The notes under the pieces were generated by a model. It saw only the letters and a list, made by a program, of their open reading frames with translations, was not told the origin of the DNA and made no database searches. Position numbers and translations under genes: made by a program. Positions 8,737-20,373 of a stretch of DNA of 64,000 bases are shown here, one piece after another. Numbering within the stretch: the stretch's first letter is position 1; each line of letters starts with the position of its first letter. The stretch is from Letharia columbiana (lineage: Eukaryota; Ascomycota; Lecanoromycetes; Lecanorales; Parmeliaceae), in NCBI RefSeq assembly GCF_014066305.1, contig NW_023501042.1:744001-808000 (forward strand), written 5' to 3'.

Positions 8737-11700
8737 TTAGCCCGCGGAGAAGAGCTGGAGGGACCGGTCACCCCAGCCGGAAGCGTTGGTGGTGCCTACA
8801 TGATCGGTGCTGGGACCGCCGGGAGCAGGAGAATCTGGTGTCTGGCTGCTCTGCGGTCTTTCTGGCGAACGGGCGCGATGGGGATCCTGTGGCGGGAGTA
8901 GGTTGGGCGAGGCGGCGGCAGCGGGGTCGACGCTGCGTTCCAGAACACCATCTAGGCCTGTAAGCCCTGTGGTAGTATTGCCAGTGATAGTCACCAGTCC
9001 TTTCTTCGAATTCGTACTGCTGCGGCGACTGTCGAGACTGCGATTCAAGGTTTTTGTCACGCCATTGTCATCTGAGGACTTCTTCATCCGGATGTTTCCT
9101 TTAGCATCCACGTTCGCTGAAGCTACTGTCGCTTTGCCGAGTCCGACATTGATCGGAGCACCAGGCTTTTCCTCTGCCGCATCGATCAAGTACCATCTCA
9201 GACCGTCAGAAAGTTCGTATGGGTTCTCGTCGTTGTGTGAAAGACCGCCGTCACTCTGGACAGATGCCTGGTCGTTGGCGGGTTTCAGGCCTTTGATAGA
9301 CTTCGACAAGTCCACAACACGCTCTTCCACCTTGGAGATCCTGGCAATGAGCCAGTCTCGTTTGCCAAGGTTGTGGGTGTCTTGTTCGCGTAAGAAATAG
9401 TGAGGAGCCCCCACATTGAAGGCGGCCCAAGGCTTGGTAGCCTGATCTCTGGTTGGCAGGAACAGAGCCAAGTCACCTTCTTTGAAGTTTCGAAATGCGA
9501 TCCGGTCATGAGCTTCGCCTTGTGAGCGGTGGGCCTTATCCCGGTATGCACGAGCTTCTTTCTGCCATTTTCGAGCGATGTGTTCGATTTCCTTAATTCG
9601 CTTATAGATGGCTCCACTGAAGAGATCTAAATCGAAGCTTGTGATCTCCTTTATAAATTCTCCAAAGAGACGTTCAGTTGTCTCTAAATCGTCTGCTGTG
9701 GCCCATTGAAGAATTTCGAGATTGATGAGAGGCTCTGTCTCGTTCTTTATAGGCATTGGGGCTGACAAGCTGCGTTTCATGGATACTGAGGGATCGTGCA
9801 GCATAGTGCTTGCAGAAACAGCTCGTGGCGCCTTCTGTATGACCATGTTCCCGCTTTCCCTTGTGACCGCAAGACCCACTTGTTCAAGCAGCTTCTCCAG
9901 GAGATCCTTCTGCCTATGTAGCTTAGTAGAGACATCAACGGCTCGTGAGGCTTGGGCGCTCCAAAGTTCAAACAGGCTGTCGTGGCGCGTTTGTACAGCT
10001 TCAAGGCTGGCTTCCTTCTCTTTGAGCTTACCCTCAAGAGTCTGATGCTTGCCCTCATGATCTTTTATTTTTCCAAACAGGCCTTCAATAGTACGTCCGC
10101 CATCTGTCAGCTTGGCTCGAAGCGAATTCGAGTCTGTCTCTCCCAGTGCAAATCTTGATTTCAGATCCTCATGTTCGTGTCTCTCGAAGTCAAGCTGAGA
10201 CTGCAAAGTCACGCTCTGTGTCTGCTGCGTATTGAGCTCTTCACGTAAAGAGAAGACGGCCCTCTCTTCGCTGCCCAAGCGCTCCCTGAGATCATATATC
10301 TCATCTCCTTGAGACTTAGCACGGCTCTCCAAAGAGGCATTGTCCGCGCGCAGTGCTTCAAGAGCGTCCTTGATGTCCCTGAGATGAGCCCCGGATTTCT
10401 CTGCGACAGTCTCAACAATTTCGACCAGCGCCGTGAAATCTTCAGGAACTTCCTCATCATGTGACGAATGTACGAGTGCCGATCGAAGAGCTCTACGGTG
10501 ATCTGCTTGAGCATGGTCGTGGTTTTGGAGACGCCGCGACATTTGCTGGGTCTTTGCTCCGAGCTCGGCATTCTCTTCCTTATGCTGTTGCACTTCACGC
10601 TCCAAGTTACTGGCTCTCTCGCGTCGTATGTCGTGAGCATTTCGCAAAGTTTCTGTTTGCTCCAGTGCCCTCTGTACTTCACCGGCGGTCTCGTTTTTGA
10701 GCCTTTCGAGCTCCTCCTCCAGGGTATGTATCCTATCATCATGCTCGCGGCTATCGAGGACACGATCGAATTCGTCCTCGACTTCCTCGAGTTTGACTTT
10801 GAGCTTGTTGTTCTCATCTTCCAAGAGGTGGCGTTCGTGCGAGAATTCTCTCTCCTGAGCTTCCAAATTACCTAGTAGGTCTTCTTTTGTGGAAATCGCT
10901 TCCCGTACCTGACTCTTGAGCATATCCTCGGCGTTCGATCTTGCTGCCGCCTTCATCTCCAGATCCGCAGATTGAGCCTTCTCGGTTGCCAGTTCCGCTT
11001 CAAGGGTCACTATTCTTTGGGCCAGGCTTTTCTCCTCTGGATCATTGTTGAGGGGGTATATTCGCGAAGAAACAGATGATCGGCGTGACCCCGGTTCTCG
11101 AGCTTTGGACAAAGCCGAGGAAAGGTTGATCACAGGTGACGTAGTATATCTTTCGAAGGTAGGTCCACTACTAGGAGGGAACCCAGAGGCACTTGAAGGT
11201 CTTGGACTCTGCCGGTGCAGAAGATCTTCAAGTTTGCGAATCCTACTATCTGCACTCTTGAGCTTGTCCTCGACCTTTAATTTGTCGTTCCTCATGGCCT
11301 GTATGACCTCATCATCTCCACGCAGTAATAGAGACGTTCTGCCATAGGCCGCCTCGTGAACGCTGCCATTCTTGAACGCCTTTGCTCTGCGAGCTTGCTG
11401 TTTTGAAGGTGTGTCTAGGGTCTTGAAAGCGTCCTCCACTTCCTTAACGTGTCCATGCATGTCACCCAGCTCTCTCAGACGTTGTACGTAAGCTGTAATG
11501 TCACTTCTACTGACGTTCGGCCATTTTTGCTTCTGCGCTTGAACATTGACTTCAATACCTAATGCCATGTCGTCAAGAGACCCGAGGTCCACAGCACCGT
11601 TCATGTCTTTGATCCACTTCTTTCGACGTCTAGCCTCTTCCTCCTTGTAGGTAGCCATTTCTTCTACCAGAGATGACGAATCAGAGATCATCTTCTCGCT

Positions 11701-13090
11701 CCATTCCCGCCGTCTGACACATTCGATCAGCAACGAGCCATACAGCGAAGGCAACCTGGTGACAAAGTTCAACAAGTCGAAGGTTTGTTCGCTTCCAGCC
11801 TCCACATCCAGATTTGCCAATTTGTGGTGTACTGACCCAACCGATGACTGGACTTTTGCAATATCCTGCAGGGTTTGCACTGACGCTTTCGAGACTTGCT
11901 CTTTTCGTTCGATGGTTTGCACCAAAATTCGATTGATTTCTTCATTTGCCTGTAATAATGACGGCAGTAAGCTAGTCTTGTGCGAATGCCCAATTTTCGA
12001 TGCTTTGACTATTGAATTTGGTGCGTTCGGTAAACCTAGGACACGCTCGTAGTCGCTGTTAATCTTCCTCGCGATAACCTCGACTTCGTCCGTCAATTTG
12101 TTCGCCTGACCACCCCCATCGCTATGTGACAAGGCCGTGTTCTGCTGAAAAGCCTCAATCATGCTGCTGGAGCTTCTCACAACACCTTCAAATGCAGCGC
12201 TCATATCAGCGACGCGGTTCGCAAACCCTCGAGCAAAGTCTTTCCCGGTAGTCGCAGCCGCTTCGACCTCAGAAATTTTCACGAAGTCTTGTAAGGGAAC
12301 CTGGGTAAATTTTACTGTTTCTGAAGGCTTGTTTCCTATGGAGCCCTGCACCCCGTGCAGACAGTGTCCCAGCTCTTCGTATGCTGGTAGGGATCCAAGT
12401 ACCATCAGCCCCTGATCGAGATCGTTGAGCAGAGAAGTCTGCTTTTCATATGTCTGATCTGCCCATGTCTTCGACTCTTGATACTTCGGCTGCAGGAGTC
12501 CCACATGTTGCTTAACATTCTCCACGGCTATTGCAGTCCCACGTCGGACGATAGCCATCTCACTGTTCAGGCTTCGTATACCTTCCACGACATTACGAGA
12601 ACCTTCCATCAAACTTATTGCCCATGCTCTTCGAAGCTTGGATATCTTGCGCCATCCATCCAGGGTCGCATCCTGTTGTAGGCTGATGGGGGCCTCGTCA
12701 GGGGTATAGGTTTCTGGGGGACGGACGTTGGGAAGGAGTGTGCTTGTTCTGACCGTGGAATGAGATGCTAAGATCCTTCGATCGTAGAGGAATATCTCAT
12801 GCTGATAGATATATTAGCTTGTCGCTTCTTCACCGTGACGCATTTGGGACGTACCTCAACACTGAGGGTCTCTATTTTGACCTGCTTGCCTCTTGCTGTC
12901 ATCAGTATCTGGTGGGAAGGTTCTACAGCGGTCTGTTGAGCAATCCATGACCGGAGACTGTCGAATCTATGCAGGAGTCAATGTTTGGGAGATCCACAGC
13001 TGTCTGGGTGTAAGAAGCTCACGATGTAAAGGACCGTGGGTCGGCCGGGTATACTGCTCCGCTATGAGCAAAGTAGATATTCAGCGACAT
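8737..13090 (-). CDS. atg11: Autophagy scaffold protein Atg11
   Basis: Model: complement(8737..12801, 12855..12966, 13023..13090), 1,414 aa, introns of 53 and 56 nt. The first two exons restore the ubiquitin-like N-terminus: MSLNIYFAHSGAVYPADP, then FDSLRSWIAQQ, then TARGKQVKIETLSVE joined to HEIFLYDRR. All phases agree. Residues up to about 500 form the helical region that receives Atg9/Atg1 and cargo-receptor contacts in yeast. About 570-1000 is a long coiled coil rich in Glu/Lys heptads. About 1085-1270 is the conserved C-terminal Atg11 domain (NFKEGDLALFLPTRDQ, PWAAFNVGAPHYFLRE, NPYELSDGLRWYLID). The tail is Ser/Pro-rich. Atg11 scaffolds selective autophagy (Cvt, pexophagy, mitophagy) at the phagophore assembly site. 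It shares a 214-bp upstream region with a divergently transcribed kinetochore gene. Confidence 0.95.
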
Positions 13091-13304
13091 CCCCTCCCCT
13101 CCTATCCTTCTATACTGGTTTTGCAAGCCGTGTGGTTATGCTTGGTAGAGGAATCCTTTCAGCTCCTTCGAGCTTGAGCCTTGGCGCCCCGGCATGTTCC
13201 GCTTTCAAATTCACTTGTCACGCAGCTCTTAAATACTTCTAGAAATGTCACATGGGAGTGATAGCTGATGGTCTTGGGACTTCAGCCTGGATTAGGATGC
13301 GCCA
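13091..13304. promoter_or_regulatory. Bidirectional promoter between atg11 and the CENP-H-like gene
   Basis: Only 214 bp separate the two start codons of divergently oriented, conserved genes, so both 5' leaders and core promoters must lie here. No clear TATA box was identified. Confidence 0.65.
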
Positions 13305-14132
13305 ATGTCATCCTCTACAGATATTGCGTTCGCAGACCTTGCCTCGCACAGGTCAGGCGATGCAATTCCCTTCTACGAAACCGAAGGCCAGATTCTGGAG
13401 TTATGGGACCAGCTGAACGAATTGAGACTTGAACAGGCCCTCCTCGAAGCTGAAACTACTGTGCCTCTAAGTGAATAGATCTGTCTAGGTTCCAAGAGCA
13501 CCGGCTGATTCGCTTCTATCAGTGCAGCAACCTTTGACGGATGAGGAAATGGATTCGCAGGTGACGATTGCCGAGAAAGAGTGTCTGGAGGCTAGAGCTA
13601 CATATTTACTCAAGCAGAGTGTGGTGGAAGATGTCCTCATCGTTGATCCAGTACTCAAAGCTGTACACTCTGGTCTCAATGCAACGCCTACGGAGAGGTA
13701 CTCTATCTCACTGGAGGTCTCGATGAGGCTACGCATAAGCTTATGGTTTCTAGAGCTCTACATCCTTTGATCGACCGACGAGACACGCTTGAGATAGCAC
13801 ACACCAATCTGTCCTCCACTCTCCAAACGCTATTGAAGGAAGCTGCCATGCTGTCAGCAGACAGCATCCGCGCAATGGAGAAGAATCGAGCTTTGACCGC
13901 GACACTCCTTGTTCTTGCCGAAAAGGTCCAAGCCCAACGAGATGAAATTATAATGGATCCAAGGTTCAGCGCACAGCTTGATGGATTGCGGATAGATGCT
14001 GCAACAGCGAGGCAAAGATGGAGGATCATGAAGAGTGTCGTTGCAGCAGTCATAGCCGGGAGCGGGGTGGATTGGGCGCGAGATGATACTCTACGAGATC
14101 TGGTATTGGACGACGAGAACGAAGCAGACTGA
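13305..14132 (+). CDS. CENP-H-like inner kinetochore protein
   Basis: Model: join(13305..13470, 13523..13697, 13754..14132), 239 aa, with introns of 52 and 56 nt. The first junction splits an ATG codon (A|TG) and the second an Arg codon (AG|A). The protein is mostly helical, starting MSSSTDIAFADL. A helical stretch at about 35-115 (QILELWDQLNELRLEQALL, EATYLLKQS-type) is followed by ALHPLIDRRDTLEIAHTNL and a long coil. The C-terminus RWRIMKSVVAAVIAGSGVDW is the best family marker, known to me from fungal CENP-H (Fta3) proteins. CENP-H belongs to the constitutive centromere-associated network, where it works with CENP-I and CENP-K. The assignment rests on this motif and on size; another CCAN coiled-coil subunit is the main alternative. 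Confidence 0.78.
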
Positions 14133-15287
14133 GGATGCCGGTCAAGGCTTCGCGGAGCTTTATTGGTCGATGTTTCTTCGTCATCGATGGTCTTATGGCA
14201 CGAAAGCCATCCAACGCTCTGGCTCTCACAAAGATCACAGCGTAATTTTCAAGCACAAGAGAATCGACTACCTATCAAAGTTCGCTCTTTAACGTTGTAA
14301 ATCAGGAGGACGTGGGTGCGAAAGCGCTTTCTTTAGAAGGCACAAGGAGACAGTGGCACATAGGCACAAGGCACAGAGGCACAGAAAGCGCCAGTCCGAT
14401 AGGATCCAGGGCTGACCCCTAGATTTCAGCTTCCCTCAGCGTTACCCGGAATAATGGTACGGGTACAGATAGCAAGCAATCTATTGGAGACAAAGCAGGC
14501 GGACATTTCAGCCAATTTGCCAAATCCTGGGCGCTACATATGTCTGTGGCTAGGCGTGGAAGTTGGACGGCCTAACAAAGCAAGTAGCACCTAAGGCTTG
14601 TAGCGTAGCTTGCTTGCTACCAGCACCACCAGCGTCTTGCACGGCCCAAACACTGCACAAAGGGAAGCGCAGAGGGTGAGAGTGACGATTATTATGCTGT
14701 AGAGAATCATGTAGTCTCGTTTTACAGTGGAGCTTTTTCTTTGTGCTTTGTGCTTTGTGCTTCAAGTGAAGGAGTAGGTAGGTAGAGGCAGGAATGCGTT
14801 GTTGTGTTGTTGCATTGCGCCTGCTTTTGCCGGCAAGACTGCGGTAGCGGCAGTTACTTACCTTAGTGGTGATTTTCCCCTCAGCCAAAATTGCGCCCTA
14901 CTATTTGAGTGCCCACTTCCGCTCCCTTCCCCCCCCAAGAATTCTCTCATACAAATTCCTCACCAAAAATCTCTCACCCAACTCTCTCACCAAAAAACAA
15001 CTCCCACCCAAATTCTGCGTGTACCTCATACATAGTACTCAAGAGTACTGCGCATCTCAGTAAGTACCATCACTAATACATTATTTATCACTGCACGTTC
15101 TCTCCCCCACAATTTTCCCACACCAAAATCGCGCGATTTGGTCTTGTTTTGATCCTGTCGCGACCTTCGCTGGCGCTCACTCTGAACGCTTTGCCATGGT
15201 CGTCGTTCTTCTTCACCTTCATCGACGAAGCTGACTCTACAACACCAGAACTACCACATATCACACCCACTACAACACTCAAATCAG
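14133..15287. other. Intergenic and nhp6 upstream region
   Basis: No gene recognised. Simple motifs recur: GGCACA-type repeats near 14338-14390 and three TTTGTGC units near 14740-14762. About 14930-15010 is rich in CTCACCAAAA-like pyrimidine/A repeats, typical of a strong fungal promoter or leader and probably belonging to the HMG gene downstream. Confidence 0.45.
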
Positions 15288-15472
15288 GTGAGCTTCCCAC
15301 GTGTGTATCATCTTAGCTGCCTCACGGTTATCTCCTCTCGTCGGCTGTTTTGTTTGGAGCGCAACAATACAATCACTGCTTACTGCAACCACACCCTGGT
15401 CCTTCCAGCCAATTGGCTCTGCTTCCAGCGATCTATGTAATCTACGCGTGGACTGACGCGCATATCTGGCAG
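15288..15472 (+). other. Probable 5' UTR intron of the HMG gene
   Basis: A GTGAGC donor at 15288, a CTGAC branch-like site near 15452 and a GGCAG acceptor at 15468-15472 lie just ahead of the start codon at 15483. Leader introns are common in highly expressed fungal genes. RNA data would be needed to confirm it. Confidence 0.5.
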
Positions 15473-15482
15473 ATCCATCATC

Positions 15483-15984
15483 ATGCCTAAGGAGAAGGCA
15501 ACCCGCAAGACCAAGGCTAAGGCCGTCTCTGATGGAGGCAAGAAGAAGAAAGGTGAGCTCTTTCGCTGCCTCGATTACCTCCATTGAATCTGAGCTGACG
15601 AGACCATCTCCTAGACCCCAATGCCCCCAAGCGTGGTCTGTCTGCCTACATGTTCTTCGCCAACGAGCAACGTGACAACGTGAGGGAGGAGAATCCCGGC
15701 ATCAGCTTCGGTACGATCACCTCCAAATCCCCTGCTATGAAATCCTTGCTAACCATCTCCCGCGATTCAGGTCAAGTCGGCAAGGTCCTCGGTGAGAGAT
15801 GGAAGGCACTCAATCCGAAGCAGCGCGAGCCGTATGAGGCCAAGGCCAAGACGGACAAGCAACGCTATGAAGATGAGAAGGCAAGCTACAACGTACGTGA
15901 CCCTGCCACCTGCCGTTGTTGCCGTTGAGCTGCCCCTAACAAGGTTCCGTACAGGCCAACGACGAGGAGGAGGACGAGGAGTAG
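15483..15984 (+). CDS. nhp6: HMG-box non-histone chromatin protein Nhp6
   Basis: Model: join(15483..15552, 15615..15710, 15771..15892, 15955..15984), 105 aa, introns of 60-62 nt, one with a textbook TGCTAAC branch point. A basic N-terminal arm ([21 protein letters not shown]) precedes a single HMG box at about residues 25-95: [20 protein letters not shown], then [20 protein letters not shown] and [12 protein letters not shown]. The tail is acidic (NDEEEDEE). Nhp6 bends DNA without sequence specificity, and helps FACT, transcription initiation and nucleosome remodelling in the nucleus. Length and architecture match the family; yeast Nhp6 lacks so marked an acidic tail, while filamentous-fungal versions often have one. 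A leader intron is likely. A tandem repeat array begins about 450 bp downstream. Confidence 0.95.
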
Positions 15985-16440
15985 ACACCTTTCACGACCT
16001 CCCGACGACCCAGCGACTCCTTGACCACCTTCGACAGGAGCAGCCAATCCTCGCCATGACGTGGTCGTCCTCGCATCACCTGACGTGTTTTCTACATTTC
16101 TTTACAACATCGGATATGTGGCTCTGCTTGTGCGGCTTGGAAGCAGCTCGCAAGAGGCGGATGGAGCCTTGCTTTGAGGCGGATAATTCATGCATTTCTA
16201 TCCTAGATACCCTGGCTGGGAGTCGCTATCATACATCACTGGCTCTAGATGATGGTGATGCACGGCAGGCTTGCTGAGGGGGCGTGGATGTAGCCGGAGC
16301 ATTTGTACAATAAAGCTGCCAATCTCATGCGCTCTTTCCCAACCACGCTTCCACTCTCGACCACCATCGCAACGGCTTCTGTGTGTGACGTCTCGCCAGG
16401 ACACAGTGACGAATCATCGACATTGAGACGAGTCAGCCCA
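15985..16440. other. nhp6 3' region
   Basis: Probably 3' UTR and downstream flank of nhp6. No further gene is recognised before the tandem array at 16441. Confidence 0.4.
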
Positions 16441-17250
16441 CTGTAGCTCCTGTCCGTTCCTGCCTCTGTCAAACTTCCTTTTGCCTCGCATAGTACGCCC
16501 AACTCCGCCGGCGCATCATCTTGACTTCTTTGAAAGGGCCTTTTCACTCTCGACCGCACCCTTGGCTGTGGGGACTTTCCTATTCCCGACTATAGCTCCT
16601 GTCCGTTCCATTCCTGCCTTTGTCAAACTTCCTTTTGCCTTACATACTGACTGCGCTACGCCCAACTCCGCCGACGTATCATCTTGACATCTTTGAAAGG
16701 GGCCTTTTCGATCTCGATCCCACACCCTTGGCTGTGGGGACTTTCCTGTTCCCGACTGTAGCTCCTATCCATTCCATTCCTACCTTTGTCAAACTTCCTT
16801 TTATCTTGTATACTGACTGCGCTACGCCCAACTCCTGCCGACGTATTATCTTGACTTCTTTGAAAGGGCCTTTTCACTCTCGACCACACCCTTGGCCTTT
16901 GGAGACTTTCCCGTACCCTTGGCCTATAGCTCCTGTCCGTTCCGTTCCGTTCCTGCCTTTATCAAACTTCCTTTTGCCTTGCATACTGACTACGCTACGC
17001 CCAACTCCGCCGGCGTATCATCTTGACATCTTTGAAAGGGCCTTTCACTCTCGATCTCACCCTTGTGTGGGACTTTCCTGTTCCCGACTGTAGCTCCTGT
17101 CCGTTCCGTTCCTGCCTTTATCAAACTTCCTTTTACCTTGCATATACTGACCGCGCTACGCCCAACTCCGCCGGTATATCATCTTGACTTCTTTGAAAGG
17201 GCCTTTTACTCTCGACCACACCCTTGGCCGCGGGGACTTTCCTGTTCCCG
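16441..17250. repeat. Tandem array, five units of about 149-168 bp
   Basis: Units begin at about 16441, 16590, 16756, 16924 and 17088, each with CT[AG]TAGCTCCT[GA]TCC. Each unit also contains AAACTTCCTTTT, ACGCCCAACTCC, ATCATCTTGAC, the near-palindrome TGAAAGGGCCTTTTCA and CCCTTGGC. The first unit is shorter by about 17 bp. Because the unit is close to a multiple of three, long open frames run through the array on both strands, but they lack start context and domains and are probably not genes. Confidence 0.9.
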
Positions 17251-18273
17251 TGCGTTTTCAGATGTCATGCTCTAGTGTCAAGCTAAATCCCTTTTCGTGC
17301 GTCGGTTCTGCTACCCACCTTGTCCCTACCACGTGGGTGAAAAAAAAAGCCTGCACACCCTCAAAATCTGCAAATCCAACACAATTTGCCAACGAAAGGT
17401 CTTATCGAGAAGATTTTGCTCTGGAATAGACAGATGTTGGCATAAAGAACAACTCTCATGGCAAGTATTAGCTTGTGAAGAGGGTATTGAAGGTATCATT
17501 TCAGTCCGTAAAGGCAGAAGGATTGCTTGGCGTGTGCAGGCTTTTTTTTTTTAATACCCGCGAGCCTACCAAATGGGCAGACGCCGGGCGATCGCTGCTG
17601 ATGCGTCTTCTCACCATGCTCTCATTCATTAATAATGCTATCCGTGTACAGATTCTGTATGCATGTTGCAATTTCCAGACGCTCGACCGCTGCAAGCTCT
17701 GCCATCCTCAACCAATGGTGCCGTCGACCCGCAGCAAAGACCCTGCACCAGTGCACATGCGTCCTTTTTCCACACCGCTAGTAGGGCGCGCGATTGACTT
17801 TTTCTACCACTGATGTTTGAAATGATCTCATGCACGAACGGGCACCGTCAGAACACAAAGGACCTTTCAAGGCGGCACTAAAAAGGAACAGCCTAAGATC
17901 TGCCTTTTTCTCTCTCGCAAGGGCCGAGATCCTTTCCTTAGCAAGCAATAGCATACCGGGTATGTGGAGAGTGAGAAAGACGGTCCCATTTCCAATTGGC
18001 TTTTCCTTCGCCTGCCGGGCTTTTCGGATAACAAAGTTGACTTTATATTTGAACACGTCAATCCGCGTTTGGCGCAACAGTAATCTCTCACAAGTAACCG
18101 TAACTTCTTATTATACCTATTCCCAGTCTCCGATCCCTCACAACCTCTCGCCTTGCTTTTCTCCCAACGTGAGTGATGATTGCGCCTTCGAAACAGATGA
18201 TGAATAACGCCACGGAATCGGACCCGATCTCGCTCGACCGGCGCGGAGACCCACCTGCGACTCTGAAGAAGAG
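17251..18273. other. Intergenic, no gene recognised
   Basis: Short open frames only. The 200 bp before 18274 is probably the leader of the next gene; it contains an upstream ATG at about 18199 in a different context. Confidence 0.4.
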
Positions 18274-20300
18274 ATGGCGTCGACCCTCCTAGCCGTCGCC
18301 GAAAAGGCCCAAGACGTCGCCGCGGCCCTGGAGAAATTTTTGGACCCCGTGCATGATCAGTCAGCCGAAATCACCGCGCTAATGGCCGAGTGCCTCTCGA
18401 CCAGCTCAGCCTTGCGGGAACTCGATCGGAAAATCGGCGACTTCCCGTATCATCGACGTTATCCCGACATTTCGGCTCATCTGACGACTGTGAAGAGCAG
18501 CTTGACTTACACAATCAGAGACGTCGAGAGGCTGTTTGGAGGCGTGGGCAGGGTCGCGGTGGTACCGCGCGCCGAGTACGGCTACGTGTGGGACGATCTG
18601 TGTGACTTCTTCCGCGCCGAGAGCGGTAATACTTTACGGCGGCGATTGGAAATCTACTGCACTATTTTAGAGGAATTATCAGACACACTGATCGAAGGGT
18701 GAAACGAGTTCGGAAACATTTATCTCGCTGTACGCTAATAATATCCTAGCTTGCCACGCGACCCTGACTTGTTTGATGAATTGGTTATCAAGGTTGAGAA
18801 ACTGCTGGATGCACAGGACGATAGCTTCGCGAGAGCTTTTGACGGAATTGGCCTCGGAGATCCAGGTCAGTAGCCCTATTGGGAGAGATTTCACACACTA
18901 ACCGTCGTAGTTGTCAATAGACCAAATTCATTCGAAAGGAGAAGGCCCCAAGGCCAGAACGTACCGCAGCCACGACGAGAGCCTCAACCGGACCCGCGCG
19001 GGGGAGGAAGAGGCGATCATCGTCACCCAGATATGGAACACGACTTTGGTAGAGGCGCCCATCGACCTCCGCCCGCCCCTGATATTCCTCGCTCGCCAAC
19101 CACATCCAATACCTTCTCCACTCACTCCTCGAGCATCAATTCCGTTCTCAGTAGCCATTGGTTGCCAGAGGTGTTCCGTCAAAGCCGACCTGCAACACTG
19201 TTGGGGGACACTGGTCAGACGTATGTCATGCTAGCATCAGTCGTTACTCGCACACCCTCTGACCGCCCCTTAGATCCGCTTCTCTGGCCCACGCCATGCC
19301 GGGCTCCAGCACCAGGCTCGAGGAAAATGGTTATGTCAACGTGGTCGAGCTGTAAGTGGAACAGACTACGATGAGTCCCGTCACCATGCTGATCTCCCAG
19401 ACCATTTGAAAACGGTGATCTCCTCGTACGACTGTATTGGCGATCACACGATTGCAGATCTAGATTCCTATGCCGCACCATACGTCCCGCTCGCTCACGG
19501 AAGGATGTCGTCTTGCCTTTGGTATCACTGATCGTGTCAAGGAGTGGCCCCTTTCTAGAATTCAAGGATGTCGGTGAAGGAAACCCCAAACTCTGGGCGT
19601 GTCTCAAATTCTCCAGCTACGAACGTAGGTCCCACATCCCCCCGAAATCAGACGGTCCACCCACCTAACGAACGGACCAAGTAATGGTGCTGTTCTTCTG
19701 CACTTTCCTGGCTTTAAGGTCCGAAGACCTAAAGATGCCCTGGAAGACCATCAAAGACTACGACGTCCACAAGGAAAAGGAGTTATTCGCAGGGTCAGTA
19801 CCGGCCGGTGCTCGTCCGATCGAAGACTGACGCCACGCAGACGTATCGTCGACGACCGCTACGAGCACGCCCTCCGACTGTTCCAGGAAAAGGACACCGG
19901 CGTCGTCCGACTCCAGGCCTCCGCGCAAACCGGCACGCTCAAACGGTAAGCAGTGGGAAAGGCAACCGCAACACCGATCGCGGGCCGCGCTGACGCCGTC
20001 AAAGGAAGCCCATCTGGACCGCCTTCGTCACCCACCAGATCATCTCGCCCACGTGGATGTCCCGGGACACCCCCGGAGTGGTGCACCTGGCCGATCTGCA
20101 GCGATACGTCTTCACCGAGGAATACACCCCGCAGAGGACGCCGACCGGCGCGCACGAGTTGACTTTTATCTTGCCGACAGGTACCGTGCCGCTCTGCGAA
20201 TTTGTACGCTGGTGGCATGCTGACGTGCGCAGATGCCAAGGACTTTGTCAAAGCCGTCAAGAAGCTTGCCAAGAGCCTGTTGGATCGCCGGGGTCATTGA
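18274..20300 (+). CDS. Fungal protein of unknown function, nine exons
   Basis: Model: join(18274..18698, 18750..18865, 18911..19220, 19274..19351, 19401..19624, 19682..19793, 19841..19945, 20005..20180, 20233..20300), 537 aa. All eight introns (45-59 nt) have GT-AG ends and compatible phases. The N-terminal 150 residues are helical, starting MASTLLAVAEKAQDV, and resemble the N-terminal segment of many fungal signalling-like proteins. A Ser-rich linker follows (TSNTFSTHSSSINSVLSSHW). The C-terminal half is beta-rich with two related-looking segments (FENGDLLVRLYWRSHDCRSR and HALRLFQEKDTGVVRLQASA), ending in a PH-like pattern (IWTAFVTHQIISPTW, LTFILP). I know homologous hypothetical proteins from other Pezizomycotina, but none with an assigned function. 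Confidence 0.8.
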
Positions 20301-20328
20301 TGACGGCGGCGGTTTTCGTGACGGGTAT

Positions 20329-20373
20329 CATGATTATGATGATGATGATGACGATGACGATGACGATGACATA
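20329..20373. repeat. ATG/ACG trinucleotide microsatellite
   Basis: A run of ATG units changes into ACG-ATG units just after the stop codon of the preceding gene. Confidence 0.8.

Noticed and set aside
8807..11347. Plus-strand open frames of up to about 200 codons opposite atg11
   Set aside because: They are mirror frames of a coiled-coil gene with strong codon bias; no independent evidence.
12607..12615. A methionine at 12607-12609 as the start of Atg11
   Set aside because: Two upstream exons restore the conserved N-terminus in phase, starting at 13090.
16441..17250. Open frames of 70-157 codons through the tandem array
   Set aside because: They exist on both strands only because the unit is close to a multiple of three bases; there is no start context or conserved domain.
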